DNA of 64,000 nucleotides from an uncultured Bacilli bacterium. Lineage in GTDB: Bacteria; Bacillota_I; Bacilli_A; RF39; UBA660. A program made the translations under genes and the position numbers. Shown one piece after another: positions 8,260 through 16,361 of the stretch (its first letter is position 1; every line of letters starts with the position of its first letter). A model generated the notes under the pieces. The model worked only from the letters and a program-made list of their open reading frames with translations. It made no database searches and was not told the origin of the DNA. Where the stretch lies: assembly GCA_934095825.1 (NCBI GenBank), contig CAKOKQ010000003.1:88948-152947 (forward strand), given 5' to 3'.

Positions 8260-9286
8260 GTGAAAGATGAAACCGTTTGGTTGTCTTTAGAACAATTAGC
8301 TACTTTGTTTAATAGGGATAGAACGGTAATTAAAAGACATATTAATAATATTTTTAAGGAAGATGAATTGAAGGAAAATGAGGTATGTGCAAAATTTGCA
8401 CATACCACTGCTCATGGGGCTCTAACCGATAAAACCCAAACTAGAAATATCAATTATTATAATCTTGATAGGAAAACATATTAACAATGCATTAAAAGAA
8501 GAACTTGATACTTCAACTGTCGCAAAATTTGCGACAGTTCAAAATGAAGGCAACAGAAAAGTTACCCGTGATATTGAATATTATAATCTTGACATGATTA
8601 TTTCGATTGGTTATCGAGTAAAATATCAAAACGGTTTCATTTTTAGAAAATGGGCCAATAAAATATTAAAAGAATATTTAATTAAGGGTTATGCCATAAA
8701 TCAAAAAAGATTAGACTATTTAGAAAAGACTGTGAAATTAATAGATATTGCCAATAGAACAAATGAAAACTTAGAAAATGTTGATGCTAAAGAAATTCTA
8801 AAAGTAATTGCCACCTATTCCAAAGCCCTTGACCTTTTAGATGATTATGACCATCGTAACTTATTAAAACCTAAGGGAAATAATAGTCAGAAACAAATAA
8901 GATATGAAGACTGCATAGAAGTGATTAATAAGTTAAGATTCAATGAAGAAAGCGATATCTTTGCTATTGAAAGAAATAAAGGCTTACAATCAATAATCGG
9001 CAATATTTATCAAACCTTTGATGGTAATGATGTTTATAAAAGTATTGAAGAAAAGGCTGCTAACTTTTTATATATGATTGTTAAAAACCATGTTTTCATT
9101 GACGGTAATAAAAGAATTGCTGCAACTTTGTTTATCTATTTTCTAAATTATTATGGTCTTCTTTATAAAGAAAATAAACAAGTTATTGATAATAATACTT
9201 TAGCCTCTCTAACTTTACTTATTGCCGAGTCTAATCCAAAAGAAAAAGAAGTTATAATTGATTTAGTTATGAATTTTCTAAATTAG
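8260..9286 (+). pseudogene. Chimeric RhuM/Fic (death-on-curing-type) gene, broken by a recombination joint
   Basis: The first frame (8260-8484) is the RhuM N-terminus (KDETVWLSLEQLATLFNRDR, HINNIFKEDELK, NINYYNLD) and stops after DRKTY. The second frame (8465-9286) restarts inside the same domain of another copy (IGKHINNALKEELD, DIEYYNLDMIISIGYRVKYQ) and runs to the end. That end includes a Fic/Doc core near residues 215-225 (HVFIDGNKRIAATLF), which transfers AMP or phosphate to target proteins. The HINN-to-YYNLD block is thus present twice, once from each parent. This is a join of two paralogues rather than a simple frameshift. The second frame could still yield a 273-residue Fic protein lacking the intact DNA-binding-like head. 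Confidence 0.75.
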
Positions 9287-9370
9287 ACTTCTTGCGTAAC
9301 TGTTTATAGGCAAAAGTTATGGAAACAACATATCAGCAAAAATCTATTGTAAAAGGTATCTGTTCTACTT

Positions 9371-9835
9371 CTATATTTTTTGCCAATAATTCTTAAAAAT
9401 CTTCAGTTGACAATTTAGATGTTCTATTGACATTCTAATACTAGAAATCAATTTATTTAATTCCTTATCTGTTATGGAAAGTGAGTTATTTTTTGATTTC
9501 TTTTTTGGTGTCAAACTTTTTTCAAATAGTCCCTTAATTCCTTGAGATCCACTATCCGCCAACAATTTTAATGTTTTAGGTAACTCAGCCTCAGTTTTCT
9601 TTAACAATTTGAAGTCATGAACACTTCCTTTATCAAAATGAACTGATAGTATTTTTTTATCACTATCGTTCGTGATAATCTGAACTTTGATTGTGTGTTT
9701 TTTCTTTTTTTTAGAATAAAATTCTTCTTGCATTTGGCTATCTTTAGGTCTTTGTATAGAGCATTCAGTCACCTCAATTAGCTGATAACTATCTTCATCT
9801 AAAAATGTAATGTCGATTGCTCCTTCGAATTCCAT
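9371..9835 (-). pseudogene. IS5-like DDE transposase fragment
   Basis: The 154-residue remnant shows TECSIQRPKDSQMQEEFYS, KKHTIKVQIIT, a GSVHDFKLLK block, LADSGSQGI with the second catalytic Asp, and IRMSIEHLNC with the catalytic Glu. This is the DDE_Tnp_4/IS5-group layout. The first catalytic Asp position reads VTE. The N-terminal helix-turn-helix half and the last ~30 residues are missing, so it is inactive. It lies between the RhuM chimera and the tandem-XRE gene and is a plausible agent of past rearrangement there. Confidence 0.75.
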
Positions 9836-9906
9836 TAATAAAACAGCCTCAGTCCATCTTACTCACCTATATGCATTTGACAGCATTGCACCCACCCTTA
9901 AGGGGA

Positions 9907-10347
9907 TTAATTAAGTCGACCAATTAACCAGTCTAAAGAGATATCATATTTATATACTATTTGCAGAGCAAAGGCAGTAAGTAATGTAGTTTTACCTCTT
10001 TCATAAGCACTGATAGTAGAGTGAGTAGTATTTAAAAAGTTAGCTAGTTCTACTTGCGTAATATTATTATTTTTTCTAAATGTTTTTAAGTTATTACCAA
10101 TAGTTTTATTATTAAAATTATATTCTTTTAAACATTCTTTATTCTTAGATATACCAATTATATAATCCATTGTTATATGAAAATAATTACATAGGATATT
10201 TAATTTTTCTAAGGGAATTAATTCTTTGCCGGTTTCCCATCTTGAGTAGTTAGCTTGGGTAATTCCTAGTATTTTAGCTATTTCTATTTGTTTAAGATTA
10301 TTATCATCTCTTAAGTCTCTTAGTCTTTCATTTAATGTATATAGCAC
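9907..10347 (-). CDS. Tandem-HTH XRE-family regulator
   Basis: The 146-residue protein has two Cro/CI-type helix-turn-helix domains: residues 1-60 (LKQIEIAKILGITQANYSRWETG) and 80-140 (ITQVELANFLNTTHSTISAYERGK). It should bind DNA as a repressor. It is transcribed divergently from the secreted glycine-rich protein gene at 10451, with 103 bp between the starts, so that intergenic region is its likely operator. The same layout (tandem XRE divergent from a gene with the same secreted N-terminus) recurs at 54704/55289. The function is inferred from this arrangement. Confidence 0.8.
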   Translation of the reverse strand: MLYTLNERLRDLRDDNNLKQIEIAKILGITQANYSRWETGKELIPLEKLNILCNYFHITMDYIIGISKNKECLKEYNFNNKTIGNNLKTFRKNNNITQVELANFLNTTHSTISAYERGKTTLLTAFALQIVYKYDISLDWLIGRLN

Positions 10348-10414
10348 TTGTAATCACCAAGATAATTTTCCCATTATAAATTATTCTTTAAGTTAAATAT
10401 ACAAAAATACGACA

Positions 10415-10427
10415 TTTATGCTATAAT
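10415..10427 (+). promoter_or_regulatory. Extended -10 promoter of the glycine-rich protein gene
   Basis: TATGCTATAAT is a TGnTATAAT extended -10 box, 24 bp before the ATG at 10451. No good -35 is seen. It sits in the divergent region shared with the tandem-XRE gene. Confidence 0.5.
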
Positions 10428-10450
10428 AATTAAGAAAGTAGGGAAGAGTA

Positions 10451-11851
10451 ATGAAGAGAAATTTAGTTTTTATAAGTATATCTTTAGGATTAATAATGTT
10501 GTTAGGTATAGGAGTATCTTATTCTTTATGGAATATATCAATTAGTCAGGATACTACTAACACTGCTTATACAGAGTGTTTTGATTTATCTATAACTAAT
10601 AAAGAAAATAATATATCTTTAGATAATGCTTATCCCATAAGTAATGATAAAGGTAAAAGTTTAACTCCTTATACTTTTACGGTTACTAATACTTGTGATA
10701 TTACTACTGAGTATTCAGTTAATTTAGAAGTCTTAAAAGATTCTACTTTATCTAGTAAATTTATTGATGTAATGTTTGAAGGTAATATAAATTTACTTAG
10801 TAGTTATGATTCTGTTGATAAAGTAAATACTAGTAGTGTAGAAAGTAGAAAACTTACTACAGGTATCTTAAAATCTGGAGAAAGTAAAGATTATTCTTTA
10901 AGATTATGGATAGATTATAATACTACTTTAGAAGATTTAAATAATGAGATTAAATCTTTTAAATCTAAAATAGTAGTAGTAGGAAAACCTATAAACTATA
11001 CTGGTGATACGGTATTTAATTTTGATTATACAGGTGGTGAGCAAACCTTTACTGCACCCGTTTCTGGAACTTATAAAGTGGAACTTTGGGGAGCACAGGG
11101 CGGTGGTGATGTCGATAATAATGGTGGACTAGGTGCATACACTTCAGGATTATTAAATCTAGTAAACAATCAGCTTTTTTATATTTATGTTGGGCAATTT
11201 TCTGATTATACAGACGGGAATTGTTACGATAGTAATCCTAATAATAATTTTAACGGAAGTATTTATGGAAGCTGTGCTAGTGGTGGCGGTGCTACGGATA
11301 TTAGGCTTACAAAATCACGAAATTGGTATGATTTTGTGACTTTGAAATCAAGAATTATAATCGCTGCTGGTGGTGGCGGTGCTTATTATGATGGAACCGG
11401 AGGTTCAGCAGGGGGACTTTCTGGATATCCAGGATTTATGTTAAATACTACTCCAGAAAAAAGTTATTATCAAAGTGCTGCCGCCAGTCAAACACTTCAA
11501 TCGTTTGGCGTTGGAGATAGAAAAACAACATCTGGAGGTGGCGGCTATTATGGAGGTTACGGCGGTTATGCTAAAAATGCTGGCGGTGGTTCATCATTTA
11601 TTTCTGGACATAATGGTTGTGATGCCATAAAAGAAGAAAGCACAGAAGATAATATTATTCATACTGGGCAAAGCATTCATTATTCTGGTTTATACTTTAC
11701 CAATACTTTAATGATAGATGGGGAAGGATATAGATGGACAGATAAAAAAGAAGAACAAATCGGTATGCCATCACATTCAAATAACTCTGTGATAATAGGA
11801 AACTCAGGTAATGGTTATGCTAGGATAACTTTAGTAAGTGTGGACAAATGA
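10451..11851 (+). CDS. Secreted glycine-rich (ALK/LTK-like) surface protein
   Basis: The 466-residue product has an N-terminal hydrophobic signal (VFISISLGLIMLLGIGVSYS) followed by LWNISISQD and a beta-rich domain to about residue 180, resembling SipW-processed TasA/CalY-type proteins. From about 190 a glycine-rich domain begins (FDYTGGEQTFTAPVSGTYKV, ELWGAQGGG) with many GGGG runs (SGGGATDIR, AAGGGGAYY, SGGGGYYGG). This is the bacterial version of the glycine-rich domain of ALK/LTK receptors. The last ~85 residues are almost identical to those of the protein at 13074. It is probably exported and cell-surface bound. The divergent tandem-XRE regulator likely controls it. Confidence 0.75.
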   Translation: MKRNLVFISISLGLIMLLGIGVSYSLWNISISQDTTNTAYTECFDLSITNKENNISLDNAYPISNDKGKSLTPYTFTVTNTCDITTEYSVNLEVLKDSTLSSKFIDVMFEGNINLLSSYDSVDKVNTSSVESRKLTTGILKSGESKDYSLRLWIDYNTTLEDLNNEIKSFKSKIVVVGKPINYTGDTVFNFDYTGGEQTFTAPVSGTYKVELWGAQGGGDVDNNGGLGAYTSGLLNLVNNQLFYIYVGQFSDYTDGNCYDSNPNNNFNGSIYGSCASGGGATDIRLTKSRNWYDFVTLKSRIIIAAGGGGAYYDGTGGSAGGLSGYPGFMLNTTPEKSYYQSAAASQTLQSFGVGDRKTTSGGGGYYGGYGGYAKNAGGGSSFISGHNGCDAIKEESTEDNIIHTGQSIHYSGLYFTNTLMIDGEGYRWTDKKEEQIGMPSHSNNSVIIGNSGNGYARITLVSVDK

Positions 11852-11923
11852 TTATTAAAAACTTTAAAAAGTTTTCCTACTATGTTACAATACTCTTGAC
11901 TGAAAAATGAACGGAGGATAGTT

Positions 11924-12661
11924 ATGAAAATAAATTCAAAAGAAATGCAAAAAATATCTAAAATTAAAAATTCATTTTATGATGATTTAAAAATAGAATT
12001 TTTGTTTCATTCTAATCATTTAGAAGGCAGTACATTTAGTAAAGAAAATTTAGAAAAATTATTATTTGATAAGAAAGTTACTGGAGAACATTTTTTAGAT
12101 GATGTAGTTGAAACTAGAAACTCATTAAATGTATTTGATAAGGTAATTAATGACTGTGATAAACCATTAGATAAATTTATGCTTTTCGACTGGCAACGAG
12201 AACTGAAAAAAGATACGGTAGATGAAGAAATACACAATACTGGTTGCTGGAAACAATATGAAAATAAATTGCGTAATGTTGATTTAAAATTAGCATATCC
12301 AAATGAAGTTGATAATTTAATGTTTAATTTACTTCTTGATTGGAAAGAAATATCTAATCCCACTATAGAAGATATAGCAAAATTTCATTATAAATTTGAA
12401 AAAATCCACCCTTTTCAAGATGGTAATGGAAGAATTGGAAGATTTATTATCTTAAAGCAATGTTTGGAAGCCAATATTGATTTAATTGCCATTGATAATA
12501 TGTATGAATTAGAGTATAAGGAAGCACTTTATAAGGCTCAAAAGACTGACGACATAACTGATTTAGTAAATGTTTTTAAACTATGTCAAGAACGCCTTGA
12601 TGGTAAAATGAAAGAATATGATAATTTCTTGAAACAAATAAAATCAGAAATTAGTGATTAA
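11924..12661 (+). CDS. Fic-domain protein with N-terminal inhibitory helix
   Basis: The 245-residue protein contains the Fic core IHPFQDGNGRIGRF near residue 163, complete with the catalytic His and phosphate-binding GNGR. Near residue 29 it has SNHLEG, fitting the (S/T)xxxE(G/N) inhibitory motif of class II Fic proteins, whose Glu blocks ATP binding until displaced. It therefore probably transfers AMP to a protein target under self-inhibition. It follows the glycine-rich gene by 72 bp on the same strand and ends just before the first invertible segment. No separate antitoxin gene is visible. Confidence 0.82.
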   Translation: MKINSKEMQKISKIKNSFYDDLKIEFLFHSNHLEGSTFSKENLEKLLFDKKVTGEHFLDDVVETRNSLNVFDKVINDCDKPLDKFMLFDWQRELKKDTVDEEIHNTGCWKQYENKLRNVDLKLAYPNEVDNLMFNLLLDWKEISNPTIEDIAKFHYKFEKIHPFQDGNGRIGRFIILKQCLEANIDLIAIDNMYELEYKEALYKAQKTDDITDLVNVFKLCQERLDGKMKEYDNFLKQIKSEISD

Positions 12662-12672
12662 TAAAATATTGA

Positions 12673-12699
12673 TGGAATGGCTGATGTCATTCTTTTTTT
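12673..12699 (+). terminator. Intrinsic terminator of the Fic gene
   Basis: GAATG and CATTC stem followed by seven T, 12 bp after the Fic stop. Confidence 0.55.
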
Positions 12700-12750
12700 A
12701 ATACTATTAATTTTTACATTGTCTATATTTTTATACACTATATTATACTT

Positions 12751-12775
12751 TTCATAGAGTTAGATACTCTATGAA
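12751..12775 (+). repeat. Left recombination-site-like repeat of invertible segment 1
   Basis: Two 10-bp arms, TTCATAGAGT and ACTCTATGAA, flank the 5-bp spacer TAGAT. The whole 25 bp is the exact reverse complement of 13017-13041. Short inverted arms around an asymmetric spacer is the layout of a tyrosine-recombinase core site. The same arms occur at 50400 and 50662. Confidence 0.85.
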
Positions 12776-13016
12776 AGCGTATATTCGGTACTTATTTTTA
12801 ACTTATATATTAACTATATCATAGTTTTTCTTGGGTTTAAAGTCTAAATTTTTTCTCTATTATAGTCAAAATTATGGTCAAATAAAATTGTTGAAAATAC
12901 AGCAATTACCTTACTTTAAACGATATTTTTTAGTCAAATAAATAAATAATATTATGGTCAAAATTTCTGGTCAAAAAATTTAAAACCTAGGTGTTTACTG
13001 ACTTTATAAGCCTTTT
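12776..13016. promoter_or_regulatory. Putative invertible promoter segment 1 (241 bp)
   Basis: A non-coding segment bounded by perfect 25-bp inverted repeats, upstream of the surface-protein gene at 13074. On the minus strand it carries two tandem TTTGAC pairs spaced 12-13 bp. One pair ends directly at a TATAAT box; the other forms TTGACC, 17 bp, TATTAT. These promoter-like signals point left, away from 13074, so the state shown here is probably OFF; inversion would aim them at the gene. Orientation and function are inference. Confidence 0.7.
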
Positions 13017-13041
13017 TTCATAGAGTATCTAACTCTATGAA
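13017..13041 (-). repeat. Right recombination-site-like repeat of invertible segment 1
   Basis: Exact reverse complement of 12751-12775, with spacer ATCTA on the plus strand. It ends 32 bp before the start codon of the gene at 13074. Confidence 0.85.
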
Positions 13042-13073
13042 CTTGAAATTATGGACTTTTAGGAGATTTTGAG

Positions 13074-14246
13074 ATGAAAAAAAGAAGTTTTGGTTTAATT
13101 ATAATATTTGTTTTATTAATTTCAGTTTTTATATATTTAAATAAAAAAAATAAGTATTTACCAACTGATGATATTATAGGAGTATATGTAAATAATGAAC
13201 TTAATGAAGAGATACCTTCTAAAGGAAGTGCTATGTTTCAAAAGGCTGTTTGTGATGATACTACTACTAAAGTAACATGGGATAATGATGATTGGGGCTT
13301 ATTAATAAGCAATTTAAATAAGAAAGTAAAATGTAATTTATACTTCTATTCTGGTCAAACAGTATTTGACTACGATTACATTGCTTCAACCCAAACTTTT
13401 ACGGTACCAATTGATGGAACCTATAAAGTAGAACTTTGGGGAGCTGTTGGCGCTTCTTATGATGATAGATATCATGGCGGCAATGGCGGATATACTAGTG
13501 GCCTTATAAAGTTAAATAAAGGTACCAATTTATATGTATATGTTGGTGGAACAAACATTTGCAAAGAGGGGACAGCTGGTTGGACATTTATAGGTTATAA
13601 CGGTGGAGGCGCAGCTGGTGGTGAAAATTGGCCTAATCGTAATTTTTGTGGTGGTGGTGGCGCTACTGATATAAGAATTGAAAATGCTGATTGGGACAAC
13701 TTTGATTCTTTAAAGTCAAGAATTATGGTGGCGGCTGGCGGCGGCGGAGCCAATTGGTATACTGAGTACTATAGTGCGATTGGTGGTGCTGCTGGTGGTC
13801 TTGTTTCATATATTGGAAAGACTAATGCTAACGATCCCACAACTGGTTCTGTTGCTCCAACTATATATCCATCTTCTCAAACTTCTGGCCCATATTTTGG
13901 AAAAGGAGTAAATGAAGTTACAGCTGGTGGCGGTGGTGGCTATTACGGAGGAAATTCTGCTTCTTGGACAGGTGGTGCCGGCGGTTCTTCCTTTATTTCT
14001 GGACATAATGGTTGTGATGCTATAAAAGAAGAAAGTACTGAAAATAATATAATTCATACTGGACAAAGTATTCATTATTCAGGACTATACTTTACTAATA
14101 CTTTAATGATAGATGGTGAGGGCTATAGATGGACTGACAAAAAGGAAGAACAAATAGGTATGCCATCACATTCAGATAACTCTGTGATAACGGGAAACTC
14201 AGGTAATGGTTATGCCAGAATAACTTTAATAAGTATAGATGAATAA
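13074..14246 (+). CDS. Phase-variable glycine-rich (ALK/LTK-like) surface protein
   Basis: The 390-residue product has an N-terminal membrane segment (FGLIIIFVLLISVFIYL), then a ~65-residue domain (IIGVYVNNEL ... DWGLLISNLNKKVKCNLYF) with two Cys, also found in the protein at 50721. A glycine-rich domain follows from about 100 (FDYDYIASTQTFTVPIDGTY, GGGGATDIR, AAGGGGANW, AGGGGGYYGG). The last ~85 residues nearly match those of the 10451 protein. AGGAG lies 8 bp before the ATG. Its only visible upstream control region is the invertible segment, so expression is probably switched by inversion. It should be displayed outside the membrane; binding partner unknown. Confidence 0.78.
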   Translation: MKKRSFGLIIIFVLLISVFIYLNKKNKYLPTDDIIGVYVNNELNEEIPSKGSAMFQKAVCDDTTTKVTWDNDDWGLLISNLNKKVKCNLYFYSGQTVFDYDYIASTQTFTVPIDGTYKVELWGAVGASYDDRYHGGNGGYTSGLIKLNKGTNLYVYVGGTNICKEGTAGWTFIGYNGGGAAGGENWPNRNFCGGGGATDIRIENADWDNFDSLKSRIMVAAGGGGANWYTEYYSAIGGAAGGLVSYIGKTNANDPTTGSVAPTIYPSSQTSGPYFGKGVNEVTAGGGGGYYGGNSASWTGGAGGSSFISGHNGCDAIKEESTENNIIHTGQSIHYSGLYFTNTLMIDGEGYRWTDKKEEQIGMPSHSDNSVITGNSGNGYARITLISIDE

Positions 14247-14357
14247 ATATAATAAATTTTAGAATAATACTAATTAGGGCGTGGAGGGTGGGAAGAAAAA
14301 CTAAATTTACTTAATAAAATATTAATGTTATACTTTATATAAGATAAGTGAGGCTTT

Positions 14358-15458
14358 ATGAAGTATATTAAATTCTTAATTTTTATTATTTTAATAAATA
14401 TTACTATAGTTTATGCTAACCCCTATAATAATAAAGAAACAGTAAATGATATAGAAGTAATAAGTTCTACTTGGTATATCTGGGAACGCATTAATACTAA
14501 TTATGGAATAAAATTACCTAATTGGGGAAGCCCTGATAAATGGTTAAATCAAGCTAAGAAATCGGGTTATAAAACGAATACAACCCCTAAAAAGAATAGT
14601 ATTGTTATCTGGAAAAAAGATGGTGTTACTTATGCTGGCCTAGTTTGGCAAATAAATACTGATAGTATCGTAGTTAAAACGGCTAGCCAAACTGAACTTC
14701 GTCAAATATGTGCTCCTAAAAAAGAGGGGAGATGTAATGAAAATAATGTCTGCTTCTATTATAATGATAGCGAATCAGAACTAGTTTGTACGGAAAAATA
14801 TGTAGCAGTAAATCAAACAGGTATTGTTCTAAATCGTTCTTTAAATCTAAAAAATGATAATATTGTTGGTTATATCTATTTAGATGAAAAAATTAATAAT
14901 GTAACTGAGACTAATACTTCTCTTAATGATAAGAATAATTCTAAGGAAAATTCTAATGCTAAAAATAATCCTAAAGAAAATAACAATTCTAATGCTAGTA
15001 GTACTAATTCCACTAATAGTTCTTCCAAGACCAATGACTCTAAAAAAGTTAGTAAACTAAAAAATTTAAAGGTTGAAAATTATAAACTTAATTTTCAAGA
15101 AGATAAAGATACTTATACTTTAAAAGTTGCTAACGAAATCGATAAAGTTAACATTTTAGCCGAAGGTGATAAAAACGCTATAATTAGTGGTTTAGGTAGT
15201 AAGAATTTAGAAATTGGTTCTAATAAATATGAAGTCCTAGTAACGACTAAAGATAAAGAAGATAAGATTTATAATATAGAAATAATTAGAGAAAGTATGA
15301 GTACCGAAAATAAAGAAGATGAAGAGTTAGAAAAAGATAGAAATGCTAGTTATTCTAATGAAAATAATTCTAAAGAAAAAGAAAGCAAATTTAATTATAA
15401 AACTATCATTTTAGGTGGTGCCATTGTTATTTTTATTGGCCTTTTATTGTTTATCTAA
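14358..15458 (+). CDS. Secreted CHAP-like pseudoenzyme with cadherin-like domain and C-terminal anchor
   Basis: The 366-residue protein has a signal peptide (residues 1-20). A region from about 35 to 110 resembles CHAP amidase domains (STWYIWERINTNYGIKLPN, KKNSIVIWKKDG, GLVWQI), but the catalytic Cys before TWY is Ser and the His of GHV is Leu. It should therefore bind rather than cut peptidoglycan. An Asn/Ser/Lys-rich linker (about 190-235) leads to a cadherin-like beta-sandwich (LKNLKVENYKLNFQEDKDTY ... YNIEIIRE) and a C-terminal membrane helix (TIILGGAIVIFIGLLLFI). It is likely an outward-facing wall-binding protein. It lies before the membrane protein and PBP genes on the same strand. Confidence 0.7.
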   Translation: MKYIKFLIFIILINITIVYANPYNNKETVNDIEVISSTWYIWERINTNYGIKLPNWGSPDKWLNQAKKSGYKTNTTPKKNSIVIWKKDGVTYAGLVWQINTDSIVVKTASQTELRQICAPKKEGRCNENNVCFYYNDSESELVCTEKYVAVNQTGIVLNRSLNLKNDNIVGYIYLDEKINNVTETNTSLNDKNNSKENSNAKNNPKENNNSNASSTNSTNSSSKTNDSKKVSKLKNLKVENYKLNFQEDKDTYTLKVANEIDKVNILAEGDKNAIISGLGSKNLEIGSNKYEVLVTTKDKEDKIYNIEIIRESMSTENKEDEELEKDRNASYSNENNSKEKESKFNYKTIILGGAIVIFIGLLLFI

Positions 15459-15538
15459 AAATTAATAATATTTAGTGAAAATTTTAATTGACTATTAAAA
15501 AATTATCTGTATAATCTTAGGTAAGAAGAGGTGTCTAT

Positions 15539-16228
15539 ATGAATACATTAGCTATAATTATTATTGAAACAGTTTTTATTTTAATTACCCTTGCTACTTC
15601 TAGTCTTGGAGCTTATTTAATAAGGAAGGGAAAGACGGAATCTGGCCTTATTGAGATATTAAGTAGTGTACTATTATTAACGGCTGCTTTTCTTCAAAGT
15701 CTAGCTATTGGTAATAATACTTTTGGTGATGGCATATTTGCTTGTCTATTGGAAAATCTTGGCGTTTATTCTTGGATTATTTTGATTATGTATTGCCTTT
15801 TAATTATTCTCTCAATCTATAATCTTGTAGTTTTAATAAAAGAAAAATCTACTTTAAAAGATGATAAGGATATTAAAAAAAATTTAAAGAAATCTTCATA
15901 TATTGTGCCCCTTTATATACTTGTCCTTTTTGGCTTTCTTTGTGGGGCTTATCTAGGCACCGATAAATTAGGATATAAATGTCAAACTATTTATACTGAG
16001 AATTTTTTAGACGAAAATAGAAAAATAGCCGTACCCCAAAATAGTTGTTATATGGGTTATATCGATGAAAACCTTTATGGTTTTAGAAGTTTAAAAAGTG
16101 CCGATAAACTTGATAGCAAGTTAAAAAGTATAACCGAAAAATATAATGCCGAACATGATATTAAAGTAGCTTATAAGATAGAAAAGAATCGATTGTATAA
16201 CGAATATTATTTACATTTTGATAAGTAA
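15539..16228 (+). CDS. Multi-pass membrane protein of unknown function
   Basis: The 229-residue product has about four hydrophobic segments: residues 4-28, 40-58, 77-101 and 123-142. The C-terminal ~85 residues form an outward or cytosolic soluble tail (CQTIYTENFLDENRK ... YNEYYLHFDK) with two Cys. GAAGAGGTG lies 8 bp upstream of the ATG. I do not recognise the family. It sits between the CHAP-like gene and the interrupted PBP on the same strand, so a role at the envelope is plausible but unproven. Confidence 0.6.
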   Translation: MNTLAIIIIETVFILITLATSSLGAYLIRKGKTESGLIEILSSVLLLTAAFLQSLAIGNNTFGDGIFACLLENLGVYSWIILIMYCLLIILSIYNLVVLIKEKSTLKDDKDIKKNLKKSSYIVPLYILVLFGFLCGAYLGTDKLGYKCQTIYTENFLDENRKIAVPQNSCYMGYIDENLYGFRSLKSADKLDSKLKSITEKYNAEHDIKVAYKIEKNRLYNEYYLHFDK

Positions 16229-16361
16229 TTAACTTAAAATAGTTAGTTTATTGGAAAATTAAAAAGCTTTAAAATCAAAAAATGCCATATTGAAAACTAA
16301 AGTCCATTATTTTAAAGACTTTTTTTCTTATCCTTATAATATTATTAATTAGGGTGATTTT

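Noticed and set aside
10347..10451. A third invertible segment before the 10451 gene
   Set aside because: No TTCATAGAGT/ACTCTATGAA pair or other inverted repeat is present; control appears to be by the divergent XRE gene.
13806..14075. An 89-residue antisense frame in the glycine-rich gene
   Set aside because: It is the mirror of the Gly-rich codon pattern and shows no independent signals.
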